A DNA stretch of 64,000 nt, from positions 1,426,001 through 1,490,000 of the forward strand of contig OW051470.1 of the NCBI GenBank assembly GCA_932521025.1. The letters are read 5' to 3'. Position 1 is the first letter of the stretch. Every line of letters starts with the position of its first letter. The translations under genes and the position numbers were made by a program. The notes under the pieces are model-generated. The model did not search any database and was not told the origin of the DNA. It was given only the letters and a program-made list of their open reading frames with translations. This document shows positions 22,330 through 38,218 of this stretch, in pieces. This DNA is from Oscheius onirici. Its lineage: Eukaryota; Nematoda; Chromadorea; Rhabditida; Rhabditidae.

Positions 22330-24726
22330 TCAGTAAAAATTACGAAGTTCTCCCACTCATTTTTACATTTTGTCCCGGAGAAAAAGATCCCGAGTGCAAA
22401 TTTTGTCCTTGGGAAACCCCGTCAATAATTCAAACTCTTTTTCTGTTTTTTTTTTGAAATTTTCCTTGGAAACGCAGCCCCCAAACCTATCAAACTGTAT
22501 CGACAAAGCGAAGGCAAAGAGTGAGCTGAATTTTGAAAAGCTCTCCCTGTCCCTTGTTTACCTTTTCTCGTCTCTGCTTTTTTTGCAAATCTCATTCCTA
22601 TTTCCGGTAAACAACCGTATTGAAGCTTGAAATTCTCCCCGTCTAAGAATGCACCGTGTCAGTCTTCCCGGTCCCAGGAAGAGCGGCCAGTGGAGTGTGA
22701 AGAAGTCTTGCAAACCGCATCATGGGAATGATGGTGAGTTTGAAATGGGATTTTGACCCGAATTTTGGCGACCTGAAACATATCGCGCGGGATCTGATCC
22801 CAAAAACATAGCGGTGTGGCCCAATGGTGTGTGTTTTTTTTTATCTTTTGACTTTTCTTGCGTTTTTCTTCACTTTTCGAAATTTTTGGATGTAAACCAG
22901 ATCGAAAGGTACTTTCCTGCTTCTAGGAGACTTTTGGAGAGAAAAAAAATTTCCCTAACTCCGTCTCTTGTCAGTCTCATAGTATTGAACTGGTAACTAG
23001 ACCCATCTAGACTGGTTATCTGTCAAACTGTCCATTTCCTTGAATCTGTATCTGTTGACCCACACTCTCTTATCGCCATGTCATTTCTAAATTACTCTCC
23101 CCGAGACTTTGGACTATACTGCCATTCTCTTGTCCAGATCGCACCCTTGTGGGATAAATCAAAGGGTGAGAGATCAAGTGACCAATGCTAGCTGGTCATC
23201 TGGCCAGTCTAGACTTCCCTTCTCGCGTTTACAATATAGACTGTCTGATTAACAGATGTTCCCCTTTTTTGTTCAACCAAAAATTGTCGAGCTGATCACT
23301 CTTACGCACTGAAATTTGGTCGCTATCGAATCAAGTGCAAAGGACGATCACCAGTGCAGCATTCAACAGGAAGCACATTTGATTGTCAAGGAAAAACAGC
23401 TGCTTTGCGGGGAGATTGCAGCTTGGCGTGCCTAAATATGATAGAGGCAATTCTTTGAAATCACTCTCTATTTCTGTGTGGCAGTTCTGTCAGAAATTGA
23501 TCAGAGGGACAGAGCAGGCATGGCAAACCTGGCCCGGAATCCAGCCCAGCTTCGGCCAGGTGGGGCGGGCTAAAAAAAACTCATTTCGCATATATCTCCG
23601 ATTTTTCTTGTTTAAAAATACTTTGTACGGTAAGATCTAATTATGACACCAAAAAAGTTACGAGAAAACAGAAAACTGACGACGAAAAGGGAAGAAAGCT
23701 AAAATTTTCTGAAGATTTGAACTAAATTCTTGGAAAATCCAAAGATTCTTCAATTTTCTTTGTCAGTTTTCTCGTAACTTTTTAGTGTTAATAATTAGAT
23801 CGTACCTTACAAAGTATTATTAAACAAGAAAAATCAGAAATATATGCGAAATTAATATTTTTCAGCCCGCCGCAAAGTTCTTATATGTACAACTCTCTGA
23901 CCCGACCCAATATTTTGCACTCGTTCTCTTCTCCCGACTAACACCTGCCATGACCCAGTGACTCTCTCCGTTCCTACAATTGTTTGTACTCTGTTGTTGC
24001 ATCATTGCCTCTCTTTCGCAACCTCTGAGGACGAGTACACATGAGACGATATTTGAACTCTAGGCTTCTCTATTTTCTTGCCCTTTGGCTTCGCTTCTGA
24101 CCATTCGATATCTAGAAAAAGGGGGAGAACTATCATTTTGTCGTCTCATACTCTCCCCTGTTTTTTTATTATTAGGGGTCAGTGGGCGGACCCATAGGAA
24201 GATAACCCTCCCCCGTCTTGGAACTGTCAGTCTCCTCTGGAAGAAGAGAGCTCTTCTCCCACCCTCTCTATTGAATCTTTTTTGGTCAAAAAGTTTCTCT
24301 GTTCTTTTACAGTCTTGTTCAATATTCTTCCTTGAAGATGACTCTAAAGTTCTCACATGATTTCAGAATATAGGGTAGATTCTAATACGTTCGAAACTCT
24401 TTAAGGTCTAAAAGGAGTTTAGCCAAAATACAACACCAATTCTCTGACCTTCCAAAGTACTTTCCGAAATAAAAGGCAAATTTTAAGGCCTAATTATATT
24501 ATAAATTTCTAGATGTTAAAACAACTAATTTAAGCCACATTTATTAAGCAAAACTGCTTCGTAACCTTAATGGCCTGACTCTGTGTAACTCGGGTATTTT
24601 TCCAAGCTCTGTTTTCATACCAAAACTATCAAAATTGAGACTTGCTCGAATGTTTTTTCTTGATCTTTTCATCTTCTTCTATTCTCAGACTCTCTTTCCA
24701 GTGTCTAAATCCTCCACCACCGAGAG
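22330..24726. other. Intergenic stretch without supported genes
   Basis: Only short overlapping frames are present. A foldback element at 23.5 kb is listed separately. The word TAGATTCTAATACGTTCGAA at about 24375 reappears inverted at about 27500, bracketing the first PRPP synthetase gene. Confidence 0.4.
23519..23878. mobile_element. Foldback element of the GGCGGGC family, 3'-truncated
   Basis: The left end CAGGCATGGCAAACCTGG and the inner arms GGCGGGCTAAAAAAAA and AGCCCGCCGCAAAG match the elements at 13.0 and 59.8 kb. The right terminus after the AGCCCGCCGC arm is missing, and the core TACTTTGTACGGTAAGATC is diverged from the other two. Confidence 0.65.
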
Positions 24727-27083
<2,357 letters not shown>

Positions 27084-28329
27084 ACGTCCTGTACTCTTCA
27101 GTTACAGTATCTGGGAGCTTACTGTACATCTTTCTAGACTACTGTAAATTACAGTATCCTGTTTGTGCCTTTTTGGAACCTTGACATATCTCCTTCCTCT
27201 TTTCTGTCTCTACAACTCATTCTCCTTTTTAAATCCTGTATATTACCAAGTGTTCTAGGTGAAAAGTTGTGATTCCTAGTAATACTTCGCTAGAGCAATG
27301 AAATGACGAGTACAGTTGTGTTTTCGAAAAGCTGCGGGCGTTTGACCGATGACGGAAGATTTAACGAAGTACTAGCGCTCAAAACATCAGCCGGAGAATT
27401 CGGTCCACCAGCTTGTGGCGGAGCCGTGGACTCCCACAAGTAGGAGCATTCCTGATGCCGTCTGTCAGTTTCTTCTTTCCAGCACAGTAGCTGCGAGTTT
27501 CGAACGTATTAGAATCTGCCCTATATTCTGAAATCCGGCTAGGAGTTGCTTTCAACCGGGAGGGTCATTCCGTCTCCCTGGGACAACTAGAGACGGAACT
27601 ACTTGGCCACCGTCTAGAGTACACTTGGGCAACTCGACTCGATTTAAGCCACGAGTCTACTCGAGCCTAGTCGAGTCGAGTCGATTTTAAATTCCACTGC
27701 TAAAATACTCTTCGATTAAGGAAGAGAATACATTCAATGACGAAAATCTTTTGTTATATCCCGTCTGTTAGGCCAAATAAACTTTAGCTTTTATATGTAC
27801 CAGCCGGCTTCGCTTTTTTACATGCATTTTCTTCTGTACTTCTAATCCCTTCCCCAGTCAACCAATCTCTTCGTATCTTTTGCCTGGTCAATTTCTCCAT
27901 TTTCCGGCAATCCGATCTCTCCGAACTTGAACTTATACAGATCAACCGGTCTCTTCTGATCCCCTAGCAGTTATCTTGACTCTATTTCCTACTCAAAATA
28001 ATTTAGCAAAAATATTTGTCGAGGAGAGGAGCCGAACCCGGGTCGACTGGGTAACAGTGGCGACTCTTAACAATATACCAAAATTTCAGGTCCCGGAGAA
28101 ACAAACAAACATCCAAACAGAGTCCACGACAGACTTAGATAGATTGATAAGACTTGACTGGACTCGCGAGCTAGCTAGAGCCTGCTCGACTTGGCTCGAC
28201 TCGGGTCGGCTCTAGAGAAGGAGAAAATTACACTTGAACCGTCGTAGTATAACACGAACCTTTTTTGGAAGATGGAAGGAACAATATACCAAAATAAACA
28301 AAACAACTAACAATAAGGCAAGATTTAAG
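27084..28329. other. Intergenic stretch between the inverted PRPP synthetase pair, MITE remnants
   Basis: No gene is supported. The 3' flank of copy 1 (to about 27160) is shared with copy 2. One-ended remnants of the GAGTC-core MITE family lie at about 27622-27695 (starting ACACTTGGGC) and 28135-28215. Confidence 0.45.
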
Positions 28330-29013
28330 TAGAAACTCAAGCATTCATTTACTTGCGTTACACCCATCACCAAGTTCTTACTCCGCCAGACGTTACTCTC
28401 TCAGTTTTGGAGTAAATTGTAACCAGAGATCGTGATTCACGTACAAGCCAGTATCACAATTTCCGCAATTTTCCAGTCCCTCGTGTGCGTTTTCCTTCTC
28501 TCGGTACGTCTCTAAGTCGTCCATTTCTGCTTCGTCTATTTCTGCGTAAAGTAGAGGTTCCTTGTAGGGCAGTTGTGGCGTCGAGACGAGCGTTCCTTCT
28601 TGAGGTGAGCCGATTACGACTGCTGGTGATGCTGCGGCTGCTGCGGGTGGTGTTGCTGGCCTTGGATCCGGTGGTTTCTGCTCCTTTTTCTTGCCGCAGC
28701 AAGATGCCATTTATGCGAGGAAGAATTTTGGAGCGTTTTGGGAAAAATTTCGAGAGCCTTTTATGGAATTAAAATTGATGCTTGTTTCTTTAAAAAAACG
28801 AATACTTATTTTGCCTTTTTTAACAGTAAATTAAACGGAAAGTTTTACAATATTAGGTGTTGCTTAATTGGCTCCAGTAGTTTGCAAACAGAGAGAATGT
28901 CACTGTCTCTCAATCTCCCAGTTTCTCACTGTTTCTGACTAACTTTTTATTCGGATTAAATGCAAAAATGGCAAAATCTGTGAGTCACAACACTAGCTAA
29001 AGGATGGTAAAGA
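28330..29013. repeat. Inverted partner of the 690-bp block at 9649-10338
   Basis: The same small gene and flanks as at 9.65-10.34 kb, reverse orientation, inserted directly beside the 3' end of PRPP synthetase copy 2. Confidence 0.85.
28393..28710 (-). CDS. Small acidic CC-motif protein (copy 2, full-length form)
   Basis: A 105-residue intronless frame nearly identical to the plus-strand copy at 9949. It starts MASCCGKKKEQK, so Gly2 of copy 1 is replaced by Ala and the N-myristoylation signal is lost, while both cysteines and the basic patch remain. It reads through where copy 1 has a TGA: the sequence is ENCGNCDTGLY and ends FTPKLRE. The CGNC pair has the form of a CxxC motif. Whether the two copies are differently localised is inference. 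Confidence 0.6.
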   Translation of the reverse strand: MASCCGKKKEQKPPDPRPATPPAAAAASPAVVIGSPQEGTLVSTPQLPYKEPLLYAEIDEAEMDDLETYREKENAHEGLENCGNCDTGLYVNHDLWLQFTPKLRE

Positions 29014-29196
29014 ATCAATGGGATAGGCAGATATGAAATGGATCCTGAACCGGAAAAGAGGTTACTGCAGTGTACAAAAAATAGACAATGAACTGGAATG
29101 GATTATTACAGCACTTTGTAGAATACTGTAATTTACAGTAGTCTAGAAAGGTGTACAGTAAGCTCCCAGACACTGTAACTGAAGAGTACAGGACGT

Positions 29197-30890
<1,694 letters not shown>

Positions 30891-31434
30891 CTGAAAATGA
30901 GGAGAGATAGAATGAGAAGATCGAAAGATAAAAGTGAATCATAGCCGCGTGGCTAAAGGCTCCGCCTCCAAAAAATTGTAAACATAGATCTAAAAAATAG
31001 CTGAAACCGGTGATGCCTACGCAAAGCGATGCCGGCTTATCGATGATTGGTAAATTCGAGAAATCGATAGCTGGAACAGTGATTTTTCGAAAAGAAATGC
31101 GAAAAATTGATAACATATGCAACAAAAAATAAAAATCTGGCCGTGTTTACATGATTACTTACTAAGAGCGCCCAGCGCCTTCCTGTTACGTATTGCTTTC
31201 ACTCAGACGCTCAAATTTTTGAATTTTCGAGCAAATTAGTAGAGAACAATAGCTATCACCGACGAAATTTTGCACACCGCTTCTTTGGATCGACGTTTTC
31301 TAAGCAAATTCGTTCCGCTTTCACGAATATTACCCGACTTGCTTTTGTGCTCATTGTTCGGACTTATCGGACCGTTGGCTGGAAACTATAAAGAATCGAG
31401 ATGAACGGTTTATTTCCAAACGAAAATAACACAA

Positions 31435-31629
31435 TTGTTACTCCACAGGTCGGCGAAAGAACTGGCTTTTGCCCGTGGACTTCAGGACGAATTCGAACGT
31501 TCTCTGAGAGTTTACAACGTGGTCAAGAAGAACGACCGTGAAGTGTTCATGCTAGCATGGACTCGCGAATTGGCTTTTGGAGAAGAAATGGTCAATTTCA
31601 TGATAGAATTTGTTCAGCCGAAATGGTGA
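31435..31629 (+). pseudogene. Isolated last exon of the F-box-like family (copy 3)
   Basis: After a CTCCACAG acceptor the frame reads SAKELAFARGLQDEFERS and TRELAFGEEMVNFM, then ends in a stop. It matches the last exon of the genes at 17.5 and 20.5 kb. No upstream exons of the family are found in the right orientation nearby, so it is a fragment or a gene whose 5' part was lost. Confidence 0.55.
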
Positions 31630-31997
31630 AATTTAGAACGCAAACATCCCACGCGATTTTAAAAATTTTGACAGCGTAATTTTGACGTTCAAAACAGAAG
31701 TTGAAAAAAGACTTTTCAGCATTATGATATTCTACAATCTGATAGCTCTTTTTAATGTCGTCGGAAAATCGAAGCTATCTTAAACAATCACTCCCAAAAA
31801 TGAACCAAGCCTTTATGACGGAGTTATGGTCAAATTACATGAAGAAATACCAAAACTTCCATCAGTAAATCGACGTGTAAAACCAGATTATTCAATCAAA
31901 TTGGCTGATACTTTGGGGTAATATCGGCCTTTCATATGCCTACTTTGAGCCAGAAAATCGGACCCAAACAATCTATCCTAGGATGACTGACTAACTA

Positions 31998-32161
31998 TGG
32001 TTTGTTCAAAAAAAGAGAGCTCGACATCAACCCATTTAATTCGCTGCGAGACCGGAATAACAACAGAAAACTTAGCTGAGTATCCTATGTTTCCATGTTA
32101 TAAGGGTGTCGCGCGGAAATAAATGGGTTACGGTGGAGATCTCTTTTTTTTGAACAAACCA
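31998..32161. mobile_element. TA-flanked MITE (TATGGTTTGTTC ends)
   Basis: Ends TATGGTTTGTTCAAAAAAA and the inverse TTTTTTTGAACAAACCATA enclose about 165 bp. The arms continue with AACCCATTTA pairing. No coding content. Confidence 0.7.
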
Positions 32162-32395
32162 TAATTAGTGGCCACCCCTGTAGATCTTGAATAAGTGGGG
32201 ATCACCAAATAGTAGGATAAGGCCGGATACCTTCGTTTTTCAGCCATACAATTGGAATATCACTCGGGTTTCTGCAATCTTTTGTCGCCCAAGAAACGAG
32301 CAAATCATTGTAGCTCCACGTATAGCTTATCTTAACTTTTCAAACCTGTCAACTCTAATCAACAATATCGACTTGTCAGGACTTGTCATCTTAAA

Positions 32396-32520
32396 CGTTC
32401 TCTGAGAGTACAACATGGTCAAGGAATACAATTACAAAACTGAAGTGTTCAACGACAATGTGTTCCTGCAAGCATTGACTCGCGAACTGGCTTTTGGAGA
32501 AGAAACATATACAAATGGCA
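32396..32520 (+). pseudogene. F-box-like family fragment (copy 4), cut by a foldback element
   Basis: The stretch carries RELAFGEET after a REYNMVKEYN-like segment, matching the last exon of the family, then ends abruptly at the foldback element starting at 32522. Confidence 0.45.
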
Positions 32521-32521
32521 T

Positions 32522-32880
32522 TGGTCCCGTCACGGTTACAGCGGGTTCCGATGCGATCTGATCCCAAAATTTTTATTTTCGCTCTTTCGACGTTTTACAC
32601 TTGTTTTTTTCGTTTCCATATAAAATAAGTACATCCCGATAACAAAAATTTACTAAAACTGGAAGGAAAAGGCGAAAACAGCGCTTCTGTTCTTTCCTAA
32701 CTTTTTCTTTCCTAAGAACAATAATTTTGATGTCGGAATAGACATAACTGGTGTAAAATGTGATGCCAAATCGATTAAACATGGTTTGGAAACGAAAAAA
32801 CAAGTGTAAAACGTCGAAAATGCCAAAATAAATATTTTGGGATGATATCGTGTCGGGACCCGCTGCAATCGTGACGGAAC
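32522..32880. mobile_element. Foldback element with arms of about 90 bp
   Basis: The left arm (CCCGTCACGGTTACAGCGGG, later GACGTTTTACACTTG) is matched by the inverse on the right (CAAGTGTAAAACGTC, later CCCGCTGCAATCGTGAC). The word ATTGGTCCCG occurs at the left end and just beyond the right end as a possible target duplication. Confidence 0.7.
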
Positions 32881-32944
32881 TCGTGCAATTGGTCCCGCAG
32901 CGGTTGCACTACTTCACTCGATCCCGGAAACTTCCTTTTTTAAA

Positions 32945-33350
32945 CAGGTCTCAATTTTCAAGTGTGTGGACTTTGATTATTTTTGACTGGGGATAGTTTC
33001 CAGATAGTAGAGAAGTGCGGGTTAAAAATACGAGGAAAGAGTTCAAGGGGGTTTCTACTATAACTTTAGTTCCAACGGGGTGATATCGCAACTGGAGAAC
33101 AGGGATAGGGGAGAACAGGAGCACGTGGAAATAGGGACAGGGAGACCATCAGGGAAAGACATGCACACGGAAATTACACGAAGGGTTACAGGGACAGGAG
33201 GAAAAAATTAGACTAGCAAGTGCGCGAAGTGTTCTAACGACTTTAGTAGTCTCTTACAAGGACTATGTGACTAAAACAGAATGGCAAGGGGGGAAGGGAT
33301 AGTAGAACTGAGACTCACTAAAGCTAAGAACAGGCCGGGCGAAAAGGAAA
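32945..33350 (+). mobile_element. LTR-like sequence, mosaic of families A and B
   Basis: The first part (GTGGACTTTGATTATTTTTG to about 33120) matches family A. The second (GACTGAGACTCACTAAAGC) matches family B. It directly precedes a gag-like frame on the same strand, as a 5' LTR would. Confidence 0.5.
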
Positions 33351-34275
33351 AACCAGGTACGAGCACCTCCTTTGTGTCTGTAAATGAAAGTACACAAAGG
33401 AAAACACTTTTGAAAAGCTCTTTCGAAGAAATTTGCCGAATTTTCGATCAAAAAAACCTCGAGGAATCTCTATCCGAAGAGGAACGGAAAAATATGTTTG
33501 TGAAAGCTTTGGACAACAAAACAGCCAAGCTTTATCGTTCTTTGTCGAGAAAAACCAAGGAGAAACGTCTTTGTGACGTCATTTCGTTCATGAGGAGCAT
33601 CATTTGTAACTCTCGTCGCTCAAAATGTTCTGATAACGAAAATCTATCCAAAAAGCAGCCCTTTTCGAGAAGAGAATGTTACAGAAATCTCTATCCGAAG
33701 AGATTTCTGTAACACTAGTGTCGAAAAAGAGGCCATATAACTAGCCAATGTCAACACGAGGCTACCACAGCCAATACGAAACAATCCTCTTTTGTTAGAA
33801 CCAGGGATGTGCGAAAGTACCGTATACTCGAAAGTCGAAAGCCGCCATGGCCGCGCGCCAACTTTTAATCATTGGCGTCGATACGCAGCTGATTTTCAAA
33901 TCCTCTTGAGTATTGACGTCTATGGTTAAGAGTTGACGCGCTACATTCGACTTTCGAGTATACGGTACTTTCGCACACCCCTGGTTAGATCAGGAAAAAT
34001 CGTGGTAATTCTAAGGAAAAGCGTGTCAAACCTCACGAATATCGAGGAAACGACAAATTTCGCAGACAAACGTTCGAAAACAACAACTTTAGCTACAAAA
34101 TCGGAAACGATCGCCACCGATAAAAAGTTTCGAAACAATCCAACGACTTTCAACCCAAATGGTTCGAATTTTGTGAAAAAGAGATCAAAACGCAGTTCTT
34201 TGAATCAAAAGCAGCGAAACGATCAGAAACGCAAGTCTAGAGCTACCACACAGCCTAAAAAGGATCGGTTAGCTA
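33351..34275 (+). pseudogene. Retroelement gag relic with an inserted MITE
   Basis: The frame from about 33351 reads as a helical, charged capsid-like protein. It is followed by a zinc-knuckle-type C-H-C cluster near 33720-33750 that is split by a short inverted repeat (33675-33712). Further downstream the frame is interrupted by the hAT MITE at 33802-33983 and by stops. No pol domain is seen. It is a dead LTR-retroelement fragment. Confidence 0.5.
33802..33983. mobile_element. hAT-type MITE with 8-bp target duplication
   Basis: Ends CAGGGATGTGCGAAAGTACC and the inverse GGTACTTTCGCACACCCCTG, arms of about 35 bp (GTATACTCGAAAGTCGA). Flanks GTTAGAAC (33794-33801) and GTTAGATC (33984-33991) differ at one of eight positions. 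Insertion is inside the gag relic. Confidence 0.85.
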
Positions 34276-34291
34276 ATGTTTTCTGTTTTAG

Positions 34292-34520
34292 AAGCCAAGT
34301 CGACAAGAATGAGGCCCTGGCCCATCTCTCAACAGGATTTCAAGAAGAAGCTCGACGACAAGATGATCGATTTCAAGGCTACCCCTCGGGAAGACATTAC
34401 GAAGAGCAGAGAGGTCAAACCGCACAAGGATCTCGTGGTCAACGTGGAGGATATCCTGGTCGACGCCCGTTCCGTCAAGGTTCAGTCTGATGTCGAGGAC
34501 GCCATCATCGTGGAGGAGGC
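34292..34520 (+). CDS. Orphan exon-like segment with strong host codon bias
   Basis: After a TTCTGTTTTAG acceptor one frame reads MRPWPISQQDFKKKLDDKM and later LVVNVEDILVDARSVKVQSD, using mostly C- or G-ending codons as in NOP2 and the PRPP synthetases. It is unlike the AT-rich retroelement frame just upstream. No start exon and no downstream exon were found before the next gene at 35.1 kb. It may be a captured or relic exon; product not recognised. Confidence 0.3.
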
Positions 34521-35106
34521 GGCAAGTTACATTCCCTTCTTTGTTGTAATTTAAATTTCCCGCTCAAAGTCGCCCCGCGACTTTGCGCGCCTTTCCCCTA
34601 GTTCGAAGTGTGCTTTTCTTTTTTTCAGTAGAGTGAGTTTTTCTCTCTTTAGTTTTTCTTTGTGAAAATCTATTTAGCTTTCTCCCATTTCCCGTCAAAC
34701 TTGTGGTATCTTTTTCGTTATATAAACCTCCAACCACAAAACCTCATGTTCTCAATCTTTCTTGACGTAAAAACCACGTCAAGTTTGTTCTTTTCTCCTT
34801 CCGTCTCACTCGTAAGCCCTTCTCACCGAGAAGGCACACATAATTTCAAGGCTACACAATTACCCATTGAAAAAAACCCGGCCACCTTTCTGTACAGATT
34901 GTATTCCCTTCCCCTTCTTCCAGTTTTGGCAAATTTTAGAACTTTCTTCCCATGAAATTTTATTCCAAAGCCTTTTTTAAGACCAGAAAGATTAGTATCT
35001 TATCAGCTGGCGACGCCCCGACGACAATTTGCGACTCTGAGCAGAGAATCCCTCGCTTTTATTCGCATAAAATTCATCAAAATTGTACATTATTCGTCTA
35101 AAAGCG

Positions 35107-37934
35107 ATGAAAAAACCACTTTTTCTGCTCATCTGTATCATAATTTTGGCTGCTGGACAAGTCTGCCAGACTGGAGACAATTCTACTGTCAAGGACTGCT
35201 AGTAAGTTGAAAAAATAGAAAAGAATATGATTTTTTTAGCCAATGCAGTACTACGACAACGTCAAATGACGAGGCTGCTTGCTGGAAAAAGAGCTTGAAT
35301 TTTATTGAAAAGGACCTGATCGGGCAGCTGAGGAATTATATCAGTTCTCAAGTATGTTTTTCTGTTATTTTTTGGTCTTTTTTACCCCTGAAATATGAAA
35401 GAATTTGGAGTCAGGGAGCTTGTTTAGCTTGGAAACGCCAAAACTACTGCTTCTTTGGGGAAAATTAAAGCATTTGTGAGGAAAATAGTGGAAAGATGAG
35501 TCTTTATGTCATTTTTTTCGGAGAAATTGAAGAGAAGGGCGTTGTCTTAGTTTTTTTGGCTAAAACCGTGTGCTCTTTCAAAAAATGATGTCATTTCGCT
35601 CCTAACGAAAGGAGAACTTTTCTCGATTTTTCGCTGGAAATTGTAACAACACTTTTCGAGAAGAAATTCTCTAGATTTTCTAAGAGAACTTTCTGATTTG
35701 CCCAAAAGAAGGCAGAAAACTAGAATAATTTCTTTTCTTGTTGCTCTCCCGAAGAGAGACTTCCAAAATTTAGCTCAACCTCTCCTTTCGCAGGGTCGAA
35801 GCAGTTTGTTACCTCAAAAAGTTAGGAACACTTTGGTTGAAAACACGGCCGTTGGCCGGAAGATCATCCAGAGCGAACATCAAGATGAAACGGGTGTGAT
35901 CTGGCACAGCTCCAGGCGCTGGTTGCTTGGAAATCTAGCGCAAAGCGAGGGATTTCCGGCTCGAGTTAAAGCACGTGTCCGGCTTGAATCCAATTTGATG
36001 ATTCTTTTTGTATTTCTTACGAACTAAAATTGTGCTGCGTTTTATGCAAAAAAAATGACGTAAAATGAGACATTTTCTCATATATCTTCTTCCAGATCGA
36101 ACTGGACCAATGGCACCGTAATCACGACGAGAAACATGGCCAAGACTACGACAAAGTGAGTCCAAAAAAAGAGTAAAAACAACAAAAAGTGTTTAGCTAG
36201 CCAATTTAACCAAAAAACAGTTCATGGACCAGCTTCATAATGACGGTTCGGACGTTCTGCTCCCCGATTACGTCAGTAGCGTCGCGGAATCGGTCTCGGC
36301 AAGAATCAAGGAGGTAAAACTTTCCGAAATATTAAAGGAAACCTAATTCCAGTTGGCTACAAGCAAATTGGGTAAAGTGCCTCTCTTCCAGTGTCCAATG
36401 AACTGTGGAGAGAAGAAGCAGACTCTGGAACTGACTTTTATACTTTCGGTGAGTCTGATCCAATCTGACAGCGAGTGTCTGGACCATTTTCTCGATGTTT
36501 TGCAAAGTTTAATTGACTGGATAAGTTTTGACATGACTTGACAAATACACTGTGGACTTGTATTTCAAACCGAATGAAGTTGTTCGCTGTGAAGGAGGCA
36601 GTTAGATGTTTCATGATCGAGGTAGATAAACGTTAGACTTGTAATGTTGGAGTGAGATTAGGTAGGTAAAGTTTGATAGGGGTTGGTTGTATTTCGGCAG
36701 ATGCTTTGATAAAAATCGTACTATTCAAGATCACGCGTACATTTTCTAGCTTTGCAATTTTCTACAAAGTTGTAGAGCACATCAAGTACTACAACTTGGC
36801 TGAACATCGCCAAACTGAAAAATGTAAGGTGAGTTAGAAAATTGAGATTTCATTTCGGGGTCTAAAAAAGCGGGAGGGGTGTAGCCGGGATGTACGTCAA
36901 TGGTTCCAGACAGGAAAAATCATGTAGTCCGCTTGCTTGCTGTGTGCAAACATCCACAGTAAATTGCATTTTGTATGTCTTTGAACGAGAAACTCCAAGT
37001 AATTTTCTTGCTTTTGACTTGTCGTGACAGACTTAATCCCTGGTATAACAGTTCGCCAGGGATTAGTGATTTGTTCTGAAAATGGCGACTTGTACAGGGT
37101 GCGTGGCAAATTCTTGCACATGGGCCATAACTTTTTTCTGGATGAGATATTGAAAATCGCCGTTTGCTCTGTTTTCAAATGAGACCATAACTTTGCGGTC
37201 TCGGTACTCATTGAAGAAAACGTTTATCCGTTTTGGCATGTTCTGTGACTATTTAGATCAGATAAAGGGCTTTCCAACCTATCTTGAAAAATCTAAAAAG
37301 GTTCAAAAATGGCGGAGTTATGATTGATCGAAGTTGGGTCAAAACGCGAGCTGGCGAAACACATTTCTCAGAGATGCGTGAATGGTTCGGTCTGAAACTT
37401 GAGGAAATAATTGATAGAGCCAAGGTGGATTGGACCTAACTCCCAGCGTGCTTTCCCACATCTTTGTTAGGGCTGTGATATAGGTGAGGTCGAAAATATT
37501 TTTTCGGCGCAAACGCTGCCAAAATTTTTTGGGGCCAGCTAGGAAGTTGATTTTTTGAGGGAATGTAGCCCGGACCGTTTTGTTTAATCTGCAAATGGGC
37601 GATTTTCAATATCTCATCCAGAAAAAAAGTTATGGCTCCATGTGCAAGAATTTGCCACGCACCCTGTAGCGTCTGTAGCTCGGTTATCTTTGAATATAAA
37701 CCCCATAAAGTATAGTAATTCGGAATCAGCGCAATTTTCTCTACAAGACCCATGTTTCCGTTTACAGTCATAAAAATAGTCGAAAAAAAAGGTCCGGACA
37801 CTCGCTTTAAATTTCCCTTTATTCAGGCCATTCTGAACATAGTTCTGGCCATTGCCGTGCTGCCGACTCTGTACAGATCCATTCGACCGGACCAGGAAAA
37901 GTCAGAAGGTCTCATCAATCAGGCATATGAATAG
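35107..37934 (+). CDS. Secreted or single-pass membrane protein, 187 aa
   Basis: Six exons agree in phase: 35107-35201, 35240-35351, 36096-36155, 36221-36313, 36353-36448, 37827-37934. A signal peptide (MKKPLFLLICIIILAAG) leads to a luminal part with cysteines at CQTGD, DCYQC, ACWKK and CPMNC, an amphipathic helical middle, and a C-terminal hydrophobic helix, ILNIVLAIAVLPTLY, followed by a short polar tail. A type I membrane topology fits. Intron 2 contains one copy of the NLAQPLLSQ repeat and intron 5 (1.4 kb) contains a mariner-type MITE, both unusually large for this genome. Family not recognised. Confidence 0.85.
35745..35945 (+). repeat. Coding-like repeat, copy 1 (NLAQPLLSQGR)
   Basis: The segment translates in one frame as NLAQPLLSQGRSSLLPQKVR. 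Two homologous segments lie at 38219-38390 (plus) and 39895-40090 (minus), sharing spacing and protein pattern, which suggests a decayed multicopy coding sequence. Confidence 0.55.
37095..37666. mobile_element. 572-bp mariner-type MITE in an intron
   Basis: Ends CAGGGTGCGTGGCAAATTCT and the exact inverse, continuing to arms of about 75 bp (TGGATGAGATATTGAAAATC), each bordered by TA. The CAGGGTG start and TA duplication are typical of Tc1/mariner elements. The interior shows no transposase. Confidence 0.8.
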
Positions 37935-38218
37935 AAACGGTGAGTCGAGAAATATGTTTATTAACAATAAGGAGGGAAAATTAGAAGTACGAAGGGATAC
38001 TGTAGAAATCTTTGATCATTTCCTGTTCGCGAAGGTACTCTTCGTGGTACTGATGCTGAGCCAGGAAGCAAAGATATTCTTCGTAGCTGTTGTAAAAGAC
38101 GCTAAGATGAGTGTAGTTGAAGCTGAGAGCAGAGTTCTGGAAAAGTCACGAAAAAGTCATTTCAAGATGAACTTCTTACTTTTTTTCTGTTCTTCTCGAA
38201 AGAAGAACTTTCGAAAGA

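Noticed and set aside
24060-24360. Overlapping frames of about 90-98 codons on both strands
   Set aside because: Both strands are open over the same interval with unremarkable peptides and no flanking splice logic.
33933-34490. Plus-strand frame of 185 codons through the retroelement relic
   Set aside because: Its second half overlaps, in another frame, the segment with strong host codon bias (34292-34520), and its first half begins inside a MITE.
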